Assembly: GCA_012845835.1 (NCBI GenBank)
Contig: JABAKD010000030.1
Location: 14,835,210-14,899,209, forward strand
Source of the DNA: Undaria pinnatifida
Lineage: Eukaryota; Sar; Phaeophyceae; Laminariales; Alariaceae
Reading direction: 5' to 3'
DNA: 64,000 bases
Part shown: positions 52,165-63,149 of the stretch, in pieces
How positions within the stretch are numbered: position 1 is the first letter of the stretch
Layout of the letters: every line of letters starts with the position of its first letter
The notes under the pieces: generated by a model
Databases searched by the model: none
What the model was told of the DNA's origin: nothing
The model's input: the letters and a program-made list of their open reading frames with translations, nothing else
Program-made: the position numbers and the translations under genes

Positions 52165-52265
52165 CCACCACTCCGTCTCGAAAGGGATGCGTGGTCAACG
52201 GTGAAACGACTAAGGCAAATCACAAAATGAGTACGCTCCTCCCCCCCCCCTCCCACCCACCCACC
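52165..52265 (+). repeat. Dispersed repeat, copy 2 (partner near 5440-5562)
   Basis: CTCCGTCTCGAAAGGGATG and CGTGGTCAACGG, then ATGAGTA and a long C-run, match the copy near 5440-5562. Confidence 0.55.
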
Positions 52266-52301
52266 ACCATCAACGGTACCGCAGCTCTGCTTTGCAGGGG
52301 T

Positions 52302-55300
52302 TCAATTGAGCGCCTCCAGTAGCCGCTCTCCTTCCCCTTTATCTTCGCGAAGACGCATGGAGACCCAGCCGTCCTCTACCTGTACTCGCTCTACTCCGTC
52401 GACGATTTTCGTCTGCCCAACAGGAGGGGTTACGCACGGGGGAAATATGTCAGTTGTTGACGGCACTGTTGCCCGGGGAATGCTACATACTGATTACACC
52501 AACGTCGGTATAGTTGATGACGGACAGCCGTCAAGGGAAGCCGTCAATGACAATCGGCACAACCGTCAAGTACGGCCGTCAACGACAGCTGTCAAAGCCG
52601 TTCCCACACTAAAAATAGTATATTAAATCCAAAGAGGCCTTCCCGAGCGAAAACTATCCGAGTCAATTGACATATTTGGTACCCGTGTCGGCGGCCGTGT
52701 TCGAGTGAACAAAGCTCACACGTTATGGGCCTTTTGTATTAGCTCGCTCGTGTTTGTAAGTTGAACCTACAACATCATGTGAATCGGGGTGGCGGATGGG
52801 CGTGGGCGAAAGAAACGCATACGCTGTGCACCTTTTGCTCGAGTTGAAAGCTGATCTTACATGATGACGTGAATGACGTGAACATGCGTGGTTTGAACGG
52901 CGAGGCGGGAGAAAAGTATGTTACGGGTTTGGAATAACCACGCTGGTCTTGAGATTATAAGCAAGCCTGTGTAGACAGCGGCTGGGTGGTCTAGTACTAA
53001 GAGTAGTTTTTCGAATCAAATTAATACATCGAGCTAGTCACCACTAAACACGGCTGTAACATGTTAAAAGTACTCGTTAAATTTGGCGACATCCTTCTAC
53101 TGTTTTGCTTAGCTTGCCGTGCGACTTTCCTCCGTCGCTCTGCATGTATTTATACGAAGTACACGTCCGGGTAAAAGCAGAGCATGTTTCATTATTTTCA
53201 CCTGCAACCATGGTTCGCGGTTCGGGTGCTATCTATTCGCAGCTATACAGAATTGGATGCGTTTTACAGCTGTATTTTTACACTGCGTATATGACGAACA
53301 AGTCAACCTCTTTGCAATTTCGCCTTCCAACCCATATGTGCCCCACGCATACCGCCGGAAAAAATACAAAAAACGCGCGGTCATAGCAAAAGCGTGTATG
53401 AAGAAAGCGCAACAACAATGCAGGCATCAATGCGAGTACCCGCACGCTTGCACGCGTGTCGCGCACCCCCCCACGCCACGCTGGCTGCCATGAACATATC
53501 CTCTACCCCAGCAAACCCGGTCCATTTCGCGTCGCCGAGATGCCGTACTCGACAATTTCCCCTTTATCCCCCCCCCACTCTGAACAGTCGGGTCTCGAAC
53601 GGGTTAGCACGAATCGTGCAAATCGTTTTGCTGGGCATGATGATAGCACTACACAATGAACTCCGTAATCACGTGAGTGACTACTTGGCTCAGTAGGTAG
53701 TGCTATACATGCCCAACATTTCCCCAGCAGCTCGAGTTTTTTCGCGTGGCCGATGGCGCAATCAAGTCCCTTTTTTTTTCAAAGTTTGTTGTTTTCTCTC
53801 TCTGAAGTCCCAACGCGGATAATACGTTTGAGTGCACTATTAATACTACTAAGTGCTGTGTTGCGTTTATTTTGTCGGATTATTCGGGATTTTTCAGGAG
53901 AAGGGTTAGAGCGGGCAAGTCGACACCGCCCCAACCACTGCAACCTGCGCACTGATTACACGACAGATAACATATGATGGTGACAGGTTACAAGACCCTT
54001 TAGACGTGCGATGTATCACGCCACATATCACCAGTCTTACCTTGCCGGTTGCTCTCAAAATCGTCCCGCACGGCGCGATCCTCACTATCCGGCCGCCCTC
54101 GATACGGGATCCGGTGCGGACGAATATGCCTTCTTCAAAGATGACCTGCACCACGAGAGAGAGAGAGAGAGTAACAAGCGCGAACGTAACACGTTCACAT
54201 ATATTCATGACTGCACCACGAGAGAGAGAGTAACACGCGCGAACGTAACACGTTCACATATGTTCATGAATTAAAACCAAGACGCCTCTCCTCGACGGTG
54301 ACGTCGAGGTTTCCGTTGAAGCAACCGTAACGCTTTTTTGTTCTTAGCTCTTAACCCCTTTAGAGCCCCCCAAATCCCTCCCTATACTAACTTCAAGTAA
54401 AACTGTCCCCCGAAAGGGGTTCCAGTTGTGAAGGGGTAAAGGCGTGCGATGCGCAACCAACAGAGCTATGCATAATTCACGTTTCACATATGACGGATCA
54501 CGCAATCGGGAGCACTTCACGGAAGACGGACTTGCGGACACGCTTCAGGCACTCTCTTTATTGGTGGCCTATGGCCGAGGGGCTCGTGCCTCGCGTGGCG
54601 CAAGTATGCGATCATGGCATCTACATACCCCGCGCACTGGGCGAATCGCGTCGCACAGTAACTGGTGCCTGGTACTGCTTTCGAGCGTGCGCGTGCGTGT
54701 CTCAAGAAAAGAAGCACAGAACGAACAACATGTGGAGGAGGCTGATGCTACGCAGGAAGTAGGCGCCGAATGGAGGCTATTCATGCGAACAGACTTAGGT
54801 TGAGGTTAAGCAGGAAGTAGGCACCGAGTGGAGGCTATTCACGCGAATGGACGTATTCACTAGCCTTCCTTGTTTGGTTTCCACCCTATATATAGATAGT
54901 GACCGACGCCGAGACTCATTTTGCACATGACTCAAGTGCCTTGTGTTATCAGATGGAAAGCATCAAGTACAAAACGAAATTGGTTACATGTTAGCATAAA
55001 CATATACTTAAGTATCATAATAGCTACATCGGCTCGAGCTACGCGGCGCAGGCACATGAATCAAAAACAAAAGCCGCAGCGGCGGAGGGCGCTCGTTTTT
55101 TCAAGAAATCCTGAACCTCACGCGCACAGGCCATAGCTACGGTCAGGCACGACACGACACATGTATGTTCCAAAAACGTGCATCACCACACTACTGTTGT
55201 ACCCACCCTGTATCTGGTCGACCTTTTGGTTGGCTGTATTATCTCGTAGCCTTCCTCGGTCGAAAGGCTTGCCCAGCCGTTGAACGGCGCGATCAGGTGT

Positions 55301-55882
55301 GCCCTTTGACCTCTGATCTCCGACACAACTACCATCTGCGGTGGGGATACACGCGCAACAGCACCAGCAAGGAACGGGTGTGAAAAAGTCGGCAAGAGTT
55401 TACTCACCATAATAGTCAAGCGCAAGCGTGCGGCTCGATAGGAGTGAGCTATCGCTTACCAGGCATGACATCAGCGATCACCGCACTCGTGCCTCTAGAG
55501 CCCCCAAAGGAATCGAGTGGCGTGTACCAATGAACTAACGTACTGCTGTGGTCTAATGTGCTAATGGGACAGGTTCCAAGACCAACGCGTGGTGCCTACG
55601 AAAAGGGCTAAAAAATGCGTGCGATATGCTTTGATTTCGGCCTCCAAACTATTCGCCCGCCGAACCGATGTGTCTTGTCTCCATAATGAGGTATTAAATA
55701 CATATGCACCACCCCCTTCTCACATCCCTCGCGTTCTACTAACAACTCCTACTTGCTCTTTTCGCTGTGACAAGTGCTCACCGTCCCTCTCGGCAAGACG
55801 CTCATGAACAAGGAATCAAGCTGCGCTTCTTTTCGAACCGAAGCTCCTCCCAGCCCGACCACAACAAACTTGTTCCTCTTAG
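52302..55882 (-). CDS. SH3-like-repeat protein, four 3' exons (5' end missing)
   Basis: Minus-strand exons 55882-55782, 55335-55207, 54145-54041 and 52412-52302 (TGA at 52304-52302) join in phase 0 at each junction. Donors are GTGAGC, GTGGGT and GTAAGA and all acceptors are CAG. The first exon starts with two bases of a split codon, so more exons lie upstream; I could not place them. The peptide shows repeated SH3-like strands: FVVVGLGGASVRKE with LPRGT, then VSEIRGQRAHLIAPFNGWAS, then YRVIFEEGIFVRTGSRIEGG with APCGTILRATGK, then ERVQVEDGWVSMRLRED. Each carries the VR, PxGT and GW(V/A)S positions seen in bacterial-type SH3 folds and in large stramenopile repeat proteins. Such domains usually mediate binding. 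No catalytic domain is visible in the part present. Confidence 0.68.
52440..52605 (+). repeat. Cluster of CCGTCAA / TTGACGG words
   Basis: At least seven CGTCAA or TTGACGG-type words in both orientations occur in about 160 bases, in the last intron of the SH3-like gene. A related stretch (GGTGTCAAAATCGGTCCCAC) occurs at about 56615-56640. Confidence 0.55.
54146..54270 (+). repeat. 62-bp tandem duplication spanning a 3' splice site
   Basis: CTGCACCACGAGAGAGAGAG and the following GCGAACGTAACACGTTCACA are present twice in tandem. On the minus strand each copy gives a CT-rich tract ending GTGGTGCAG. The left one is the acceptor of the 54145-54041 exon; the other is a decoy 62 bases upstream. Confidence 0.8.
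54345..54435 (-). repeat. Dispersed repeat family, copy 3 (inverted)
   Basis: CCTTTAGAGCCCCCCAAAT and CCGAAAGGGGTTCCAGTTGT are the complement of the first module at 5083-5160. Confidence 0.55.
54755..54850 (+). repeat. Tandem duplication of about 49 bp
   Basis: CAGGAAGTAGGCGCCGAATG and GGAGGCTATTCATGCGAA recur immediately as CAGGAAGTAGGCACCGAGTG and GGAGGCTATTCACGCGAA, in an intron of the SH3-like gene. Confidence 0.75.
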
Positions 55883-56764
55883 CTGCACAACAAAACATCA
55901 AGGGGGGGCGGGCGGGGGAGGGAATTGATGTCGAGAGCAGACAGGGACATATGGGAGGGGGTAACATAATAAGCTCCAAATCACCGGCCGATATAAATCA
56001 GGCTCGAAATATAAACACATTACAAAAAGTGAAACGTCAAATATTGTTGGGGGGGGGGCGGCGGTTCAGCATGGCTGAGGCAGCGCACAAAAACCAGCCG
56101 TTCAACTGGAGTTGTGGGTACTCTTTTTACACCATCCTTCATCCCAGCAACGGCGGTGGCGGTGTTTTCTGCTTGCCATCCATCACCATATTTCGTGTTG
56201 TTAGCGCTCAGGTTGTCGGTGACGACGAATAATAATGCTGTTGATGTCGTATCTCTTCGGGTTATTTATGTCTCCTGTCTTAGCTCAGGAGGTTGTCCTC
56301 ATCTACTCACGAGAACGGAAATGAATATTCTTTGTTCTCTGGTTACACACACCTGATACTGCCTCTGTATCGTAGCTGATGTACTTCCATCATGCAAAGT
56401 TACGTAAGAAATGTGCCGTATTATACACGCCACTGCCGACAATGCCCGACGTAAATTCCAAGATGTTTGTCCTAAAGAAGCGTGGGCGCCGAAAATCATA
56501 GCGGGTGGGATTTCAGGGTGTGTACATAAAATGCAATACTTCGGATAGGGGTGCATGGCTTATATACACACCAAAATACGTGAAGAGGCGGCCAGTCAAG
56601 GAAAAACGGCCAGCGGCGAAGGGTGTCAAAATCGGTCCCACATTAAAGGAGAGTAGCTTGGCGTCGATCAAGGTAAACTACTGGAAAATTGCCGCCAATC
56701 AAGACGTGAAAGTGCCGTCTCCTGACATAGTTTAATCACCTTTTTTTATTTTTATTATCTAAAA
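55883..56764. other. Upstream of the SH3-like exons; one unassigned frame
   Basis: Missing 5' exons of the minus-strand gene may lie here but none is convincing. A plus-strand frame at 56505-56735 (with GVKIGPTLKESSLASIKVNY) has protein-like composition but no recognised family. Confidence 0.3.
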
Positions 56765-57235
56765 GATCTAGTACCTGCAGCCTGCCCGATGAGCCGTATA
56801 GTTTTGTAATCTACGGAGACAAAATTCATGATTCACGTATGTACGAGCGTTATAGAATATTTGGTATTGGGAAATGAGTGTTTTCTATTGGATGATGGTG
56901 TGTTGTCAGAATGTCAGCCACCCCGCTGGAAACATGCCTTCTAAGGTATGTTTAGTTCTGGGTTGATTCCGATGGGTTAGCCCTCTATATCAGTCTTGGT
57001 TTGGTCCAGTTTTGCCCCTGATTTGTGGGCGGCTTCTGGCCGATCTTGGCTTATCCTATGTCTTGATTGCGATAATATCATCGGATGTACGCGACAGTAA
57101 TATAATGGATTCTTCTACGTAATGATCAACACCTGGGACTTCTATTTTATCCGCTTCCACCGCGCAACCAAGGCCCCCCTCCGCATGAGGTGGCCCACGC
57201 GAGCAAGCCGACCCTGAGTATGGGTTTTCCCATCA
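56765..57235 (+). repeat. Dispersed 470-bp repeat, copy A (uninterrupted)
   Basis: Matches 61453-61682 plus 62404-62652 at roughly 95 percent by eye. It starts near CTAGTACCTGCAGCCTGCCC and ends TGGGTTTTCCCATCA. At about 56981-57000 it reads CCCTCTATATCAGTC, the unoccupied form of the site where copy B carries a MITE. Confidence 0.85.
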
Positions 57236-58324
57236 CACTAGTGTGATCGATGGCCATTATATTGAAACCGTGCTCGGGGAGGTGAACGCGCTGGACCGGG
57301 GCTGACTCAAGGACACTTTTTTCCCGGGATGCTTCAGGAGCGATTTTTCTTCGTCATCGACCTCCACCCTACACGACAGTGACGGAACCCGCACGTACAC
57401 CAGCAGCAACAGAGAGCAAGACCATCAAGACGCAGCCTGAGACAACCAGATACAGGAAGAGGCGCAGCAGTTAGAGATGGACAGCGTGAGCCAGAAGAGC
57501 CACGGTCCTTCACGTGCCAGCCAGACCTCCTTGTACGTGCTTGCATTGAGCGAGCGATTTCGGGGCTGATTTTTGAGCTGCAGTTACGAGCAATTCTGCG
57601 CAACGATGATTGGGAAAGGGGGCATGGCAGTGGAAGGGCAGCCAGCGAAGCTAATGGGAATGAGCGGGGAGCATCAGCATGCGTGCGCACAGAACGGGAT
57701 TTGGGGACGGTCAGGGAGGAAGCGAGCAGGACAAAGCAAGAGCGGAGGGGACCGCCCCTTCCGCGCCAGCACCAGCCTCGGCTCACAAAAGGCGTGTATT
57801 CGTTTCTCTTGATTCTACTTGTGTTGTTCCATATTCCTCTCTAGAGTTGATTGATGTGTTGTTGTTTTCGTGTGCGTGTCAGGTGGTACGTACAGTTCAG
57901 TATTGTCGCTAGTTCCTGAAGAGTTCATGTCGATTTTCCGATTTTCAAGGCACATACCTGGTATGATATACCAGGTATATAATAACACGGTATGAGTCTT
58001 AATTAGGGTCGCATGTAAGTTGGCACGACTCACGTGATACTTCTGAGAGGGTCCTGGCTGATTGATGAATGGTTTTTTTTCAGTTCTTGGATATTGGATG
58101 GATTTTGCTTGGCTCAACAGCAGTTGTTCTGGTTCTGCGTACATGCAATAGCCTCGGTACCAAACCACAGGGAACTGAGTACTGAGTGAGGCCGTGGACG
58201 CCAAGCAGGCAGATGGTAATATGTACGTTGCTGATATTCTGGAATACAACACTGACTTCTTAGTGAATATGCTTGTGGGAGGTATGAGTTTGTTTGAGTG
58301 TATGATGCGAACCCTCGACAAGAA
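57236..58324. other. Stretch without a supported gene
   Basis: Several 80-150-codon frames exist on both strands but none has splice or start support. A pair of ATACCAGGTAT-type words lies near 57955-57980. Confidence 0.4.
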
Positions 58325-58814
58325 GTTGTGGAAGAAGCCGTGGTGCCGGGAAGGTGTGAGGGAAGGGACGCAGGGGTATCAGCTTCGCTTGGAGACAGCA
58401 CCGGTTCTTCTTTGTAGATTTCTTATTATTGGCGTTGAGCTATGAGAAGCTGGAGGAGACAGGAAAGGAGAAGTGAGAGCATGGGGGTGGGGTGAGGCTC
58501 ACAGAGTTCGCTTCCCCCCAGCATTGCTGCTGTGCTCTCTTCTAGACTTTTACCTATGGAACGTACAAGGCACGTTCTCCTAGATGTTCTATATTCCCAT
58601 GAGCGCTTAACGCGCTTGCTTCTATCTATCTTGTCCTGAGGAGGAACGTTCCATTACCGAGAACGCTCTTGTGGTATAAGCTAGGTAGATTCTGCGGGTC
58701 ATCTTCTCCAGTCACAATATTCCGTTTAAGAGAATCTTCTTGTGGCCAATAGACCATGACTCTGCGGGCTATCTTACTGAATCTATTGCCAGCTGTACTG
58801 ACACTCTTATTACA
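58325..58814 (+). repeat. 490-bp direct repeat, copy 1
   Basis: From TGTGGAAGAAGCCGTGGTG to GACACTCTTATTACA. Copy 2 at 59104-59591 is about 93-95 percent identical by eye, with a 290-bp spacer. Confidence 0.85.
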
Positions 58815-59103
58815 TTGGCCCACCCTGAAAAGTCATGTATGCAGACCTCAAGACGGTCGAAGGGTGACGACAAAATTTATCCAAAAAGACCGGGAAAGGG
58901 GGTCGAATATGCGGCTATTCGAAACAAAGACATGAGGCTATAGATTCCCCCACACCTCGTAATGAGACCTAAACGTCAAGGATAGGGCCATTCACTAATA
59001 AAGCAGATCGCTGAAAGAAAGGCCATAACAAGATAGAGGAAGACGGAAAACCCAGAAAGGGGTTCAAGCTTGAAGCTCACACGTCGTCAATTCAAGGACG
59101 CCA

Positions 59104-59591
59104 ACTGTGGAAGAGTCGTGGTGCCGGGAAGGTGTGAGGAAAGGGACGCAGGGGTATCAGCTTCGCTTGGAGACAGCGCCGGTTCTTTTTTGTAGATTTC
59201 TTATTATTGGCGTTGATATATGAGAAGCTCGAGGAGACAGGAAAGGAGGAGTGAGAGCATGGGGGTGGGGTGAGGCTCACAGAGTTCGCTTTCCCCCAGC
59301 ATTGCTGCTGTGCTCTCTTCTGGACTTTTACCTATGAAACGTACAAGGCACGTTCTCCTAGATGTTCTATATTCCCATGAGCGCTTAACGCGCTTGCCTC
59401 TATCTATCTTGTCCAGAGGAGGAACGTTCCATTACCGAGAACGCTCTTGTGGTATAAGCTAGCTAGATTCTGCGGGTTATCTTCCCCAACTCACAATATT
59501 CCGTTTAAGAGAATCTTCTTGTGGCCAATAGACCATGACTCCACGGGCTATCTTAACGAATCTATTGACAGCTATACAGACACTCTGTTAC
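59104..59591 (+). repeat. 490-bp direct repeat, copy 2
   Basis: Same order and orientation as copy 1. It is followed after about 115 bases by the large palindrome. Confidence 0.85.
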
Positions 59592-59707
59592 AAGGTGGTG
59601 CTGGTGTTGGTACGTATTGCAGCAGTAGCTATGTAGTTTCAATAGTTCAAGCATTATTCGGTTGCATTTTAGAACGGGTCTACCTGCGGTTCTATAATCA
59701 ATTACTG

Positions 59708-60368
59708 GGGTGTGAACACGTATGTGTGTGGCCGACACCCTGCAAGATTGAGAAAGATGGTACATACACTCGTGGTTCTTTCTGCCCGATGTCCTTCCCT
59801 TTGTGTCAAGCCACTTGGGGCGACAACGTGCAATTGCCCAGGTGGATAAGGTGGAAAAGGGGACCCAGCCTCGGCCAGGAGACCAATGAGGCGGAGGGAA
59901 GGTCGGCCTGACGGCCGGGGTCAGTAGTACTAGAGAGGGATGGATGTAGTATGAAATGAAATGTGAATGACTTTTCAACGGTCGTTTTGACCTCCCTTCG
60001 CTTTGTATTTTCCAAACGCAAATGACCAGGACCCAGCCTCGGCCAGGAGACCAATCGCGTTTGGAAAATACAAAGCGAAGGGAGGTCAAAACGACCGTTG
60101 AAAAGTCATTCACATTTCATCTCATGCTACATCCATCCCTCTCTAGTACTACTGACCCCGGCCGTCAGGCCGACCTTCCCTCCGCCTCATTGGTCTCCTG
60201 GCCGAGGCTGGGTCCTCTTTTCCACCTTATCCACCTGGGCAATTGCACGTTGTCGCCCCAAGTGGCTTGACACAAAGGGAAGGACATCGGGCAGACAGAA
60301 CCACGAGTGAATGTACCATCTTTCTCAATCTTGTAGGGTGTCGGTCATACACATACGCGTTCACACCA
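59708..60368. repeat. 660-bp near-perfect palindrome (312-bp arms)
   Basis: The left arm 59708-60019 reads back as the right arm 60057-60368 with only a handful of mismatches. The 37-bp spacer contains GACCCAGCCTCGGCCAGGAG, which is itself copied from within the left arm (about 59863-59882). A further copy of ATGAAATGTGAATGACTTTT follows at about 60378. A transcript through it would form a long hairpin. Confidence 0.93.
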
Positions 60369-61452
60369 CAAAAACAATGAAATGTGAATGACTTTTCAAC
60401 GGTCGTTCTCTATTTTTTTATTGTTTTCTGCGTTTTTTTTGTGTGCTTGAAATCGTAACGCTGCTGACGACGTATCTGGCAGCAGATTATGGTACTGTAT
60501 GCAATCCGACGAAATATTTCAATATTTCCGTGCTTTTTAAACACGAGCACGAAGTACTAAAATTGGAGGTTGGGGATATGTAATAGCCCCCCCCGACTGA
60601 GCTGGTAGGTGAGGTATGACCACATATATGTAGCCCGCGCCATGAGACAGCAGAGAATTGATCAGCTATGCGGCATGATTTGGCCATGGGGGGTATCATG
60701 GCTGTTGGGATTTACTATCTCCACATAAGGTATCTTCTGTGATACTGTATCGTGTGTCTTGGGATTTTTCGGGGTTGTGTTATTTTATGGAAGATATTAG
60801 GTGTGCTGAAAGTATACCTGGTAGTATTGGGTGAAAGTGTACACGAATAAATTGTGGACGATTTGTTCTTGAATCAGGAACACCGGTGACAGTCATTGCG
60901 CAAGCATACGCCCATATGCACGCATCTCACGAATGATAATTTATGGTCGGTTGACTTCTGGTTATTCGTGGTATGATATCACTCATCAGGTGCTCTCCCA
61001 ATGGGTGTCTTGGTGCAATCCTCCAATCCTCATTACGGTATACCAGGTATGATAGGAGATGTGATGCTTGATCGCCTGATCATATGGTCAGTGCTGAAAT
61101 CTATTTTATTTTTTCAACTCTGTTGGGACAGGTCGCAAGGCATCGTGTCTCGTTCAGCGGACACAACGATTCAAAATCGATGCGCTTGGACTGATGATCA
61201 GATTGATGGTGATTTACTACTGTTGTAGGTATAATATGGAGTTGGGGGGATATTGGATTTGATTTTTTTACGCTTATTTTTATCCGGGTTGAGGATTTGT
61301 GACTGGTCATGTCCGGGGGATGTCGAATAATATACAGGTACGAATGTGCTGGTAGAGTAAGGGAGCTATGTTTTATTTTCGGGATAAATGCATCAGCAGA
61401 TACATGTAGAGGCACTGCTGTCGAGGCAGACATACAAGCAGGGGGGATAAAA
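60369..61452. other. AT-rich stretch without a supported gene
   Basis: Only short frames are present. It holds ATACCAGGTATGATA at about 61040 and a T-rich tract at 60410-60440. Confidence 0.45.
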
Positions 61453-62652
61453 TATCTAGTACTTGCAGCCTGCCCGATGAGCCGTACGTCGAGTTTTGTA
61501 ATCTACCGAGACATGATTCATGATTCACGTATGTACGAGCGTTAAAGAATATTTGGTATTGGGAAATGAGTGCTTTCTATTGGATGATGGCGTGTTGTCA
61601 GAATGTCAGCCACCCCGCTGGAAAGATGCCTTGTACGGCATGTTTAGTTCTGGGTTGATTCCGATGGGGTACGCCCTCTATACAAGCTGGGCCGGCCAAC
61701 AAACCCATAACCCGTCAGTCGGACATATCCTTTGAACGACAGTGACCCACTGCAAACTGAGCATATCCTCGTAATCAGCTAGATACTGTGGTCATTTTAA
61801 GCCCTCCAGCTTGAGAATCTGCCAAGTTGGTGCCGAAAAAAGTGGTTGCTACTCACGTCTCCTAGTTTTAGCATTTTTTTTCATGATTTTTTTGTGTTGC
61901 TTTTTCTAAAATTGCTCGAAATACAACGTGGATGGAATTGGCTCAATTTTTCTGGGCATGTACATCTTGAGACGAGAAGTAGGGACATATGCGTTTCATT
62001 TCATGGGTCACTTTCGTTCGAACGTTATGGATGAATCCCTGAAATATATGTAAATTTGTATGCAGAGGACCTTCGGTGGAAACTTGGCCATGCATCTCTC
62101 AATTTTTGAAGTTAGGACCTGAATTTTTGACACGTGATTTGGACCAAGCTCACCAAAACAGTACTTGGCGAACTAAAAAAAAAAAAAAAAAAATGCCGAC
62201 ATGTGGCCGGCCAAAAGATTTCCAAAATCATGAAATTGATGAAAAGTCAACGGACTTTTTTTATTTTTTTCTTGAGTTCGTCGGGTACTGTTTTGGTGAG
62301 CTTGGTCCAAATCACGTGTCAAAATTCCAGGTCCGAACTTGAAAAAAATGTGCGCAGCACAGCGATATTGGCTTGTTTTGAGCGTCTTGGCCGGCCCAGC
62401 TTGTATCAGTCTTGGTTTGGTCCAGTTTCTTCCCCTGATTTGTGGGCGGCTTCTGGCCGATCTTGACTCATCCTATATCTTGATTGTGATAATATACTCG
62501 GATGTACGCGACAGTAATATAATGGAATCTTCTACGTAATGATCAACACCTTGGACTTCTATTTTATCCGCTTCCACCGCGCAACCAAGGCCCCCCTCCG
62601 CATGAGGTGGCCCACGCGAGCAAGCCGACCCTGAGCATGGGTTTTCCCATCA
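61453..62652 (+). repeat. Dispersed 470-bp repeat, copy B (split by a MITE)
   Basis: The repeat parts are 61453-61682 and 62404-62652, colinear with copy A at 56765-57235. The 721 bases between them are the inserted MITE. Confidence 0.85.
61683..62403. mobile_element. 721-bp Tc1/mariner-like MITE
   Basis: Terminal inverted repeats CAAGCTGGGCCGGCCAA are perfect over 17 bp. The element is flanked by TA on both sides, and copy A of the host repeat has a single TATA at the empty site, so TA was the duplicated target. This fits the IS630/Tc1/mariner group. There is no transposase frame. Inside, a second inverted repeat of about 60 bp (around GATTTGGACCAAGCTCACCA at 62140 and its complement near 62300) encloses an A-run and another GTGGCCGGCCAAAA word, suggesting a nested or rearranged structure. 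Confidence 0.88.
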
Positions 62653-62810
62653 ATATCCCCCAGCGGATGGGGAACAATAAAGCTTAAGCTCACCACACTT
62701 CCACGTATTTTTACACACGTCGTGTGCCGATTTAACTCAATTGCATTCACAATCCAGCGCTAGCTGGCGTGTCCTTCGGTTCCCACTCGTACAGCGATAG
62801 AGAGATGAGC
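62653..62810 (-). repeat. Possible SINE-like repeat, copy 2
   Basis: Inverted match to 28150-28322, including GATGGGGAA, AATAAAGCTT, AGCTCACCACACTTCC and GCTAGCTGGCG. It has no poly(A) here. It directly abuts copy B of the 470-bp repeat. Confidence 0.5.
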
Positions 62811-63149
62811 TGTCCCCTTTAGTGTATACACTCGATGCAAATCGACTGGCACAAAAAGCCGAAATGTGTGGGAATGCTGAATGAACCCTTATGCGCGATG
62901 AAACTAAAGGCAAGTACCGGGGGGTGGAAGGGAGGACACCTGTGACCCCGGCTTGTCCACAGGGTCACTGCGGGCAAAACTTGACCCCTTACGAGTTGAG
63001 CTGGAGAGTAAGTAGAGTGACGACAAAAAAAAAAAAAAAACGCTATGTACATTAGAGGCTGTAAACAACTCGGTTCCATGTGTCACAGGTGCCTTCTTCG
63101 TCAAAAAAACAAAACTCGGTTCCATGTCTCACAGGACACAGGTGCATTC
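62811..63149. other. Dispersed-repeat stretch, no gene
   Basis: 62908-63005 matches the block at 27505-27630 (GGCAAGTACCGGGG, ACGAGTTGAGCTGGA). An A-run follows at 63025-63041. A short duplication of AACTCGGTTCCATGT occurs near 63066 and 63112. Confidence 0.5.

Larger units (their letters stand above)
47881..52301. other. Long intergenic region without a firm gene
   Basis: No exon chain is supported. Contents: a perfect-looking tandem 61-bp duplication at 48311-48434; an ATG frame at 48443-48742 of unknown value; a duplicated GACTATGG...GGTGCAAA block at 50485-50580; a GGTTCGGTT-rich stretch at 50970-51045; and a copy of the 5440-5562 repeat at 52165-52265. Confidence 0.4.

Noticed and set aside
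59447-60310. 150-183-codon frames on both strands around the palindrome
   Set aside because: The same peptides appear on both strands because of the inverted repeat. No start or splice support was found.
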